Shown: positions 6,139 through 12,699 of the stretch, one piece after another
Layout of the letters: each line of letters starts with the position of its first letter
How positions within the stretch are numbered: position 1 is the stretch's first letter
Assembly (NCBI GenBank): GCA_002394335.1
Contig: DGTP01000013.1
Coordinates: 1-64,000, forward strand
Origin: Bacteroidales bacterium UBA4333
GTDB lineage: Bacteria; Bacteroidota; Bacteroidia; Bacteroidales; Paludibacteraceae
Direction: 5' to 3'
Length of the DNA stretch: 64,000 nt
Notes under the pieces: generated by a model
What the model was told of the DNA's origin: nothing
Databases searched by the model: none
The model's input: the letters and a program-made list of their open reading frames with translations, nothing else
Program-made: the position numbers and the translations under genes

Positions 6139-8238
6139 ATGGAAACATACATTATCAAACGGGATGGCAAGAAAGAATTGTTTGCCATCGACAAGATCAA
6201 GAGTGCCATCGCCAAGTCGTTTCTGGCAGTAGGTGCTTTCGCTACGGACGAGACCCTGACCGGTATTCTCTCTCGTCTTCGTATTCACAACGGCATTAGC
6301 GTGGAGGAGATCCAGAACCAGGTAGAGGTGGCGCTTATGGCTGAGGGTTACTATCAGGTAGCCAAGGCATACATGCTCTATCGTCAGGGGCACACCGAGG
6401 ACCGCGAGACACAGCGCCGTCTGGAGTTCCTGATGAACTATGTGCAGGCATCCAATGCCGCAGAGGGGTCGAAGTTTGACGCGAACGCCAATGTCGAGCA
6501 CAAGAATATCGCCACACTCATCGGCGAGCTGCCCAAGCAGGGATTCATCCGCCTGAACCGCCGTCTGCTCACCGAGCGTATAAAGACCATGTTCGGCAAG
6601 GAACTGGCTGACCGCTACATTTCCCTCCTCAACCAGCATTTCATCTACAAGAACGACGAGACCAACCTCGCCAACTACTGTGCTTCGATCACCATGTACC
6701 CATGGCTCATCGGCGGTACCAAATCCATCGGCGGAAACGCTACGCCTCCTAATAACCTCAAGTCCTTCTGCGGCGGGTTTATCAACATGGTGTTCATGGT
6801 TTCGTCCATGCTCTCCGGCGCCTGCGCTACCCCCGAGTTCCTCATGTATATGAACTATTTCATCGAGCAGGAGTACGGACCCGACTACTACAAGCGTGCG
6901 GACGAGGTGGTGGATCTCAGTCTGCGACGCCGTACCATCGACAAGGTGATCACCGACTGCTTCCAGCAGGTCGTTTACAGCCTTAACCAGCCTTCGGGCG
7001 CCCGTAACTTCCAGTCGGTGTTCTGGAATATCAGCTACTATGACCGCTATTATTTCAACTCCCTCTTCGAGAACTTCCGTTTCCCGAACGGCGAGGCACC
7101 TCACTGGGAGAGTCTCGACTGGCTGCAACGCCGCTTCATGAACTGGTTCAACGAAGAGCGCACCCGCTGCGTGCTCACCTTCCCCGTGGAGACCATGGCG
7201 CTGCTCGCCGAAAACGGAGATATCAAGGACAAGGAGTACGGCGATTTCACCGCAGAGATGTACGCCAAAGGACACTCGTTCTTCACTTACGTGTCCGACA
7301 ATGCCGACAGTCTCTCCAGCTGTTGCCGCCTGCGTAACGAGATTACCGACAACGGCTTCTCCTATACCCTCGGTGCCGGAGGCGTGTCCACGGGTTCGAA
7401 ATCCGTACTGACCATCAACCTCAACCGCGCCGTACAGTACGCCGTACGCAATAATATCCCTTACCAGAAATATATCGAGGAGATCGTGGACCTCATGCAC
7501 AAGGTGCAACTGGCATACAACGAGAACCTCAAAGAACTGCAGTCCAAAGGCATGCTTCCGCTCTTCGATGCCGGATACATTAACATCGGCCGCCAGTATC
7601 TCACCATCGGTGTCAACGGAATGGTGGAGGCTGCAGAGTTCCTCGGCTTGGAGATTAAGGACACGCCGGAGTACGCCAACTTCGTAGAGGAGATCCTCAG
7701 CACCATCGAGAAACTCAACAAGCAGTACCGCACCAAGGACGTGATGTTCAACTGCGAGATGATCCCTGCCGAGAACGTAGGCGTGAAACACGCCAAATGG
7801 GACCGCGAGGACGGCTATGTGGTGCCGCGTGACTGTTACAACAGCTATTTCTATGTGGTGGAAGACACCTCGCTCAACGTGCTCGACCGCTTCCGCCTGC
7901 ATGGACGCAAGTATATCGATCATCTCACGGGAGGTTCGGCACTCCACTGCAATCTGGAGGAACACCTCTCACAAGAGCAGTACCGCCAGCTCCTGCGCGT
8001 AGCCGCTGTGGAAGGCTGTAACTATTTCACATTCAATATCCCCAATACCGTCTGCAACGAGTGCGGACACATCGACAAACGCTACCTCAAGGAGTGCCCG
8101 CATTGCCACTCTAAGAATGTGGACTACCTTACGCGTGTCATCGGTTACATGAAACGTGTATCCAACTTCTCGGAGGCACGCCAGAAAGAGGCTTCTCGGC
8201 GCTACTACGCCGAGAAGCAAAAAGCACCGCAATGCTAA
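6139..8238 (+). CDS. nrdD: Anaerobic (class III) ribonucleoside-triphosphate reductase
   Basis: A 699-residue glycyl-radical enzyme that makes dNTPs without oxygen. An ATP-cone (METYIIKRDGKKELFAIDKI) occupies roughly residues 1-95 and allows allosteric control. The central body is typical of NrdD. The C-terminus has the four-Cys zinc site (CNECG, then CPHCH), and RVIGYM near residue 669 contains the predicted radical Gly. The frame is open from 6103, but the ATP-cone begins at ATG 6139, so that start is used. It overlaps nrdG by 7 nt. Confidence 0.96.
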   Translation: METYIIKRDGKKELFAIDKIKSAIAKSFLAVGAFATDETLTGILSRLRIHNGISVEEIQNQVEVALMAEGYYQVAKAYMLYRQGHTEDRETQRRLEFLMNYVQASNAAEGSKFDANANVEHKNIATLIGELPKQGFIRLNRRLLTERIKTMFGKELADRYISLLNQHFIYKNDETNLANYCASITMYPWLIGGTKSIGGNATPPNNLKSFCGGFINMVFMVSSMLSGACATPEFLMYMNYFIEQEYGPDYYKRADEVVDLSLRRRTIDKVITDCFQQVVYSLNQPSGARNFQSVFWNISYYDRYYFNSLFENFRFPNGEAPHWESLDWLQRRFMNWFNEERTRCVLTFPVETMALLAENGDIKDKEYGDFTAEMYAKGHSFFTYVSDNADSLSSCCRLRNEITDNGFSYTLGAGGVSTGSKSVLTINLNRAVQYAVRNNIPYQKYIEEIVDLMHKVQLAYNENLKELQSKGMLPLFDAGYINIGRQYLTIGVNGMVEAAEFLGLEIKDTPEYANFVEEILSTIEKLNKQYRTKDVMFNCEMIPAENVGVKHAKWDREDGYVVPRDCYNSYFYVVEDTSLNVLDRFRLHGRKYIDHLTGGSALHCNLEEHLSQEQYRQLLRVAAVEGCNYFTFNIPNTVCNECGHIDKRYLKECPHCHSKNVDYLTRVIGYMKRVSNFSEARQKEASRRYYAEKQKAPQC

Positions 8239-8708
8239 AGGTCGCATCCTTTGACATAGTATTTCAGGAGATTCCCGGAGAGGTTACATTGGCACTCAAC
8301 CTCTCCGGGTGTCCTTGTCATTGCCCGGGTTGTCACAGCAAACACCTCTGGGAAGATACCGGGGAGGACTTGACCGACGAACTGCTAACGGGGCTGCTCG
8401 ACCGCTACGGGGCGATGATCACCTGCGTGGCGCTGATGGGCGGAGACCAGGATCCGGGCGAGGTGTTGCGGCTTGCGTCCGTGGTCAAACGGCACCCTTC
8501 GGCTGTGCCTCTCAAAACGGCGTGGTACAGCGGCAGAATGGCAATGCCCGGAGAGCAGGGAGTGCTGGATTTCGTCAAACTCGGTCCCTATGTCGAGTCG
8601 CTCGGAGGGCTCAAATCCAAAACTACCAACCAGCGCTTCTATGTCTTCACCCCCGAAGGCTGGATAGACGACACCGCACGGTTCCAAAAAAGCACCTTCC
8701 CCGGATAG
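8232..8708 (+). CDS. nrdG: Anaerobic ribonucleotide reductase activating protein
   Basis: A 158-residue radical-SAM activase that installs the glycyl radical on NrdD. The cluster-binding CxxxCxxC motif is seen in NLSGCPCHCPGCHSKHLW near residues 20-37, followed by DLTDELL and an MGGDQDP segment. The length is typical for NrdG. It starts inside the nrdD coding sequence, as expected for coupled partners. Its stop codon lies within the following terminator hairpin. Confidence 0.95.
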   Translation: MLKVASFDIVFQEIPGEVTLALNLSGCPCHCPGCHSKHLWEDTGEDLTDELLTGLLDRYGAMITCVALMGGDQDPGEVLRLASVVKRHPSAVPLKTAWYSGRMAMPGEQGVLDFVKLGPYVESLGGLKSKTTNQRFYVFTPEGWIDDTARFQKSTFPG

Positions 8709-8721
8709 GAAAGGTGCTTTT
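8687..8721. terminator. Bidirectional terminator between nrdG and hpf
   Basis: AAAAGCACCTT and AAGGTGCTTTT form a strong stem with A and T runs on both sides. It serves both converging genes, and the nrdG stop lies in the loop. Confidence 0.88.
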
Positions 8722-8740
8722 GTTTTGTCATGAGGCGTTG

Positions 8741-9016
8741 TCAGGCGTTCTTGCGGCGCTCCAGCTGCGTTTCCAAGGCGGCAAGGCATCCGTCAATGCC
8801 CTCCTCGAAAGTGTCGGCTGTCTTCTCGGCAAACATCCCGGCTATGCGGATCTTCACTTCCTTGTTCTGGTTCGTCTGCGGCTTGACGACCGACATGCGG
8901 ATCTCTACTTTGTCATCCTCGTTCAGATGACGACCGAAACGACTCATTTTCTTCTCGATAAAATCTTCAAGAGGCTTGGCCATCTCGAAGTTCACTGCAT
9001 TAATAGTCATTGTCAT
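8741..9016 (-). CDS. hpf: Ribosome hibernation-promoting factor, short form
   Basis: A 91-residue HPF/RaiA-family protein that binds the 30S decoding region and silences ribosomes in stationary phase. The sequence shows the family pattern: a beta strand (TINAVNFEMAKPLEDFIEKK), VEIRMSVVKPQTNQNKEVKI, then a helix with DTFEEGIDGCLAALETQLER. There is no long C-terminal dimerisation domain, so it is the short type. ATG 9010 is an alternative start. It has its own promoter and is convergent with nrdG. Confidence 0.9.
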   Translation of the reverse strand: MTMTINAVNFEMAKPLEDFIEKKMSRFGRHLNEDDKVEIRMSVVKPQTNQNKEVKIRIAGMFAEKTADTFEEGIDGCLAALETQLERRKNA

Positions 9017-9055
9017 AGTATCTATATATTATAGGTGATTGATCATTTTGCTCTG

Positions 9056-9087
9056 CAAAGATACATATTTTTTTTCATTCCTGCAAG
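9056..9087 (-). promoter_or_regulatory. Promoter of hpf
   Basis: On the minus strand, TATCTTTG (9063-9056) follows a TTG at 9086-9084 after 20 nt. Confidence 0.75.
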
Positions 9088-9121
9088 CAAAATCGCCTAA
9101 ACATGCTATAAAACATACAAA

Positions 9122-9155
9122 AAAATCCCACGTCCGGCATGGAACATGGGATTTT
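9122..9155 (-). terminator. Terminator of the secreted-protein gene at 9177
   Basis: AAAATCCCA and TGGGATTTT form a stem with a 16-nt loop, and a T run follows on the minus strand. The terminator of the related gene at 44745 has a similar ATCCC/GGGAT base. Confidence 0.7.
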
Positions 9156-9176
9156 CCGGTTATCAGGGTGTTGCGT

Positions 9177-10949
9177 TTAGCGGACGCGGGCACCTTGGAT
9201 ATTGTACATCTTGTTGTCACGGATAATATACATCGAGCCGTCAAGGATGATTTTCTGCGTCTTCCCGGAGAGCACTGCATTTTCAATACCCTGTTTGAGT
9301 CCGCCCAACGTTACCTGGATGGATTGCTCCTTGGAGTTAACGGCGTTTACCGTGATCTTGCCGTTCGTATCGACAGTCACCGTGCCGGAAACGATCCACC
9401 AGACCTTGTCATAGTACAAGTCGCCTTGGTACTCCACGAGAGTAGCGGCAAATGAAGGAGTCATACTATATTGGCTGCTACTGTCATAATAGCCGGAGAA
9501 AACGGTCTGTGGTCCGTAGCTGTCGTCAATGGTATAGGTGCCGGCTACCAGTTCGCTTGCGCCTGTCGGGAGAGTTACGTCCAGAATAATATAATAGCCG
9601 TATTCATCCTCCGCCTCTACATATACGCTGCCGTATTGAGCCAGATAGGTGTCGTCGATCGTATAGATGGCAAAATCTCTGATCAGCGCGGCGTCTTCGT
9701 CATACTTGTAGGTGTCCTCTTCCTCTTCGCCGCCTTCGTTGGGAAGGGCGGTAACGGTCAGGTTGAGGGTGAATATAATCTGGTCTAACGGATTATCGTC
9801 ATTGGCGGTCTTCATCGTGCCGGTTACAAGATATTTGTCGTCTGACTGAGTGATGGTAATATTCGCCTCGGTCAGGCTGTAGAAGGTATAGGTGGAGTTG
9901 ATCAGCACAAACGAGTAGTAGCTGTAGAAGTCATCCTCGGAGAACTCGCCTACTGCCGAACTGCCAAGACCTAACAGGCTGACAATAATGGTGGAGTCGG
10001 CGTCGGCTGCCTCGATCTGCCAAGCGGTCTCGCCTTGGTTGAGGATGCCGTTCAGAGTAAGTGTCTGTTCTTTGACAGAGGGTGCAGCCTGCGAAGCGGA
10101 GAGATTCCATGTGTTGCCTTCCTCGTCCACTACCACCGCTGCGATAGTGTAAGAACCGTCTTCTGCCACTGTCTTGGTGAAGCTTGCGGAGGAGAAGATG
10201 ATATAATTGGCACTATTGTACTGGCCGAACGAGTAGTCCTCGTCCATGTCCGTCAGGGTATAGGTCTTGCCCGACTCTACATCTTTCACACCTGAAGGCA
10301 GTATGATGTCAAAATAGAACTTCAGCTTGTCTTCCTCAAACTCAAGAGCGTATTGGATATCGCTTGACGAACTGAAATAGTTCGCTTCTACAGAACTGGC
10401 TGAATACGTGCCGCCTTTCGGAGTCTCCGGCAGAGAAGCCTGGTCGTAAAGCAGGTTCCATACATCGCCGTTGGTGTCGGTGACGGAAGCTATGATCTTC
10501 ACATTGCCGCTGGCGTCCGTGGTCTTGGTGAAGGAGGCAGTGGTGTAGTCTGCGTAGTCAAAGGAATCGTCGTACCAATAACTCCACTCGGTATCCATGT
10601 CACTCAGCGTGTAGGTCTGGCCTTCTACAACCATGTCCTCCCCCGTGGAAGGGAATGCAAAACTGTAGGTCAGACCGTTGTCGCCTCTCAGGTCATAGAT
10701 ATAGATGTTGTAAGAGGAGTAATACAGAGCAGTGTAGGCAAGGATGGTGACGGAAGTCGTAGCCTTCGGCGCTTTCGCCATCTTGGAGGCGGTTCGGGGT
10801 ACGCCTTGGTAAACCGACTTGATCATCTCCGTCTGCCGGAGCGACTGCTTGTCGGGCAGTTGACCCAAAGCAGCTTTCTTGGACTGAGGAATGGCAAAAG
10901 TACTAAGGGTAAGAAGAACCCATAAAGTAAGAGTAAAGATTTTTTTCAT
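9177..10949 (-). CDS. Large secreted beta-rich repeat protein with C-terminal motif
   Basis: A 590-residue protein with a signal peptide (MKKIFTLTLWVLLTLSTFA). The body has about four related beta-rich units near residues 50-150, 165-285, 295-400 and 425-560. They are recognisable by SGKTYTLTDMDEDYSFGQY-like, SASFTKT-like and TVDTNGKITV-like strings. An acidic GGEEEEDTYKYDED linker lies near residue 415. The last 25 residues (IILDGSMYIIRDNKMYNIQG) match the C-terminal motif of five other proteins here. It is probably surface-exposed. The family was not recognised and no enzyme motif is visible. Confidence 0.78.
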   Translation of the reverse strand: MKKIFTLTLWVLLTLSTFAIPQSKKAALGQLPDKQSLRQTEMIKSVYQGVPRTASKMAKAPKATTSVTILAYTALYYSSYNIYIYDLRGDNGLTYSFAFPSTGEDMVVEGQTYTLSDMDTEWSYWYDDSFDYADYTTASFTKTTDASGNVKIIASVTDTNGDVWNLLYDQASLPETPKGGTYSASSVEANYFSSSSDIQYALEFEEDKLKFYFDIILPSGVKDVESGKTYTLTDMDEDYSFGQYNSANYIIFSSASFTKTVAEDGSYTIAAVVVDEEGNTWNLSASQAAPSVKEQTLTLNGILNQGETAWQIEAADADSTIIVSLLGLGSSAVGEFSEDDFYSYYSFVLINSTYTFYSLTEANITITQSDDKYLVTGTMKTANDDNPLDQIIFTLNLTVTALPNEGGEEEEDTYKYDEDAALIRDFAIYTIDDTYLAQYGSVYVEAEDEYGYYIILDVTLPTGASELVAGTYTIDDSYGPQTVFSGYYDSSSQYSMTPSFAATLVEYQGDLYYDKVWWIVSGTVTVDTNGKITVNAVNSKEQSIQVTLGGLKQGIENAVLSGKTQKIILDGSMYIIRDNKMYNIQGARVR

Positions 10950-11024
10950 AACAAAAAGTTTTTAAGTTGGTAATTTTTTTGTACAAACTGATAACAAACT
11001 TTCGCAAAAGTTGCAAAAACGGCA

Positions 11025-11056
11025 CAAAGGTAGTGCTTTTTCGGTAAACATGCAAA
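11025..11056 (-). promoter_or_regulatory. Promoter of the gene at 9177-10949
   Basis: On the minus strand, TTTG (11056-11053), a 20-nt gap and TACCTTTG (11032-11025). Confidence 0.85.
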
Positions 11057-11165
11057 TATTTTCTTGAAAAAATACGAAAAAGTGGGAAATTAGACATATT
11101 TTTTCATTAAAAAAGAGCATTTTCATAACAAATTTGCATAATTATAAATCAAAATGTAAAAATAA

Positions 11166-11196
11166 TTGCATAAATCAAAAATATTTAGTATCTTTG
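11166..11196 (+). promoter_or_regulatory. Promoter of gdhA
   Basis: TTG at 11166-11168 and TATCTTTG at 11189-11196, with a 20-nt gap. It is divergent from the promoter at 11025. Confidence 0.8.
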
Positions 11197-11245
11197 CGCG
11201 ATTTTTTTTGTTAATAACGTAATATATATATAAGGTATTAGTCTT

Positions 11246-12601
11246 ATGGATAAACAAACACAACTGTACGTGGACAGCTTTATGGCTGACCTCATCGCAA
11301 AGAACCCCGGTGAGAACGAGTTTCACCAGGCAGTCAAAGAAGTCGTTGAGTCGGTAGCTCCGATGATTATGGCGTATCCGTATCTGCGCGAGCAGAAGGT
11401 TATGGAGCGTATCGTGGAGCCGGAGCGCGTGATCATGTTCCGCGTGCCGTGGATGGACGACCAGGGCGAAGTGCAGATCAACCGCGGTTTCCGCGTGCAG
11501 ATGAACTCCGCCATCGGTCCGTACAAAGGCGGTATCCGTTTCCATGCCTCTGTTAACCTCTCTATCATGAAGTTCCTTGCGTTCGAGCAGACCTTCAAGA
11601 ACGCCCTCACAACCCTTCCGATGGGCGGTGCCAAGGGCGGTTCGGACTTCTCGCCGCGTGGCAAATCCGACGCCGAAGTAATGCGTTTCTGCCAGTCGTT
11701 CATGACCGAACTGCAACGCCATATCGGCGCGGACACGGATGTTCCTGCAGGCGATATAGGAGTAGGCGGACGCGAGATCGGTTATATGTTCGGTCAGTAC
11801 AAGCGTCTGCGTGACGAGTTCACCGGTACGCTCACCGGCAAAGGCCAACAATGGGGCGGTTCGCTCATGCGTCCCGAAGCCACGGGATACGGTGCTTGCT
11901 ATTTTGCAGAGGCTATGCTGGCTACCCGCGGTGAGTCCTTTGATGGCAAGCGTGTCTGCATCTCCGGAGCCGGCAACGTAGCGCAGTTCGCCGCACAGAA
12001 AGCTATGCGGCTGGGTGCCAAAGTACTCACGCTCTCCGATTCCAACGGATTTATCTATGACGAAGAGGGATTGAACGAGGAGAAACTCGCGTATATCTTC
12101 GAACTCAAGAACGTCCGCCGCGGGCGTATTAAAGAGTATGTGACCAAGTATCCGCAGGCGAAATACTTCGAGAACGAGCGTCCGTGGCGTATCCCGTGCG
12201 ACATCGCCATGCCGTGCGCTACGCAGAACGAGATTGAGAAAGCCGATGCGGAGAACCTGATTAAGAACGGCTGTTTCTGCGTGACCGAAGGCGCCAACAT
12301 GCCTTCTACGCCCGAAGCCATCGCAATCTTTCAGGGCGCGAAGATCCTCTACAGCCCGGGTAAGGCATCCAATGCCGGTGGCGTGGCAACTTCCGGTCTC
12401 GAAATGACCCAGAACTCCATGCGCCTCAAATGGACAGCCGAAGAAGTGGACGCACGTCTCCGTACGATTATGGCGGACATCCACGCCGCTTGTCTCAAGT
12501 ACGGTACCGAAGAAGACGGTTATATCAACTACGTCAAAGGTGCCAACATCGCCGGTTTCATGAAAGTAGCAAACGCGATGGTAGAGCAAGGTTTAGTATA
12601 A
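11246..12601 (+). CDS. gdhA: Glutamate dehydrogenase, hexameric
   Basis: A 451-residue enzyme that interconverts glutamate and 2-oxoglutarate plus ammonia, the main ammonia-assimilation route in many Bacteroidales. Substrate-binding Lys residues lie in IGPYKGGIRFH (about K94) and LPMGGAKGGSDF (about K130), and the catalytic Asp is in VPAGDIGVGGREIGYM. The Rossmann region begins near CISGAGNVAQFAAQKA. The length is typical of the small hexameric class, usually NADP-linked in this form. It is a single gene with its own promoter. Confidence 0.97.
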   Translation: MDKQTQLYVDSFMADLIAKNPGENEFHQAVKEVVESVAPMIMAYPYLREQKVMERIVEPERVIMFRVPWMDDQGEVQINRGFRVQMNSAIGPYKGGIRFHASVNLSIMKFLAFEQTFKNALTTLPMGGAKGGSDFSPRGKSDAEVMRFCQSFMTELQRHIGADTDVPAGDIGVGGREIGYMFGQYKRLRDEFTGTLTGKGQQWGGSLMRPEATGYGACYFAEAMLATRGESFDGKRVCISGAGNVAQFAAQKAMRLGAKVLTLSDSNGFIYDEEGLNEEKLAYIFELKNVRRGRIKEYVTKYPQAKYFENERPWRIPCDIAMPCATQNEIEKADAENLIKNGCFCVTEGANMPSTPEAIAIFQGAKILYSPGKASNAGGVATSGLEMTQNSMRLKWTAEEVDARLRTIMADIHAACLKYGTEEDGYINYVKGANIAGFMKVANAMVEQGLV

Positions 12602-12699
12602 AAATCTTGTTCACAGCACATATATAGCCAAATCAGACTAACGAGACACTAACGAGAGAGAATCGAATCAGGGGTAAGTCTTGGTTAAATCAGGGTAAT

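Noticed and set aside
6124..7965. Long 613-codon antisense frame under nrdD
   Set aside because: It is a shadow of a strong nrdD coding frame, with a low-complexity His/Val/Glu-rich product and no promoter.
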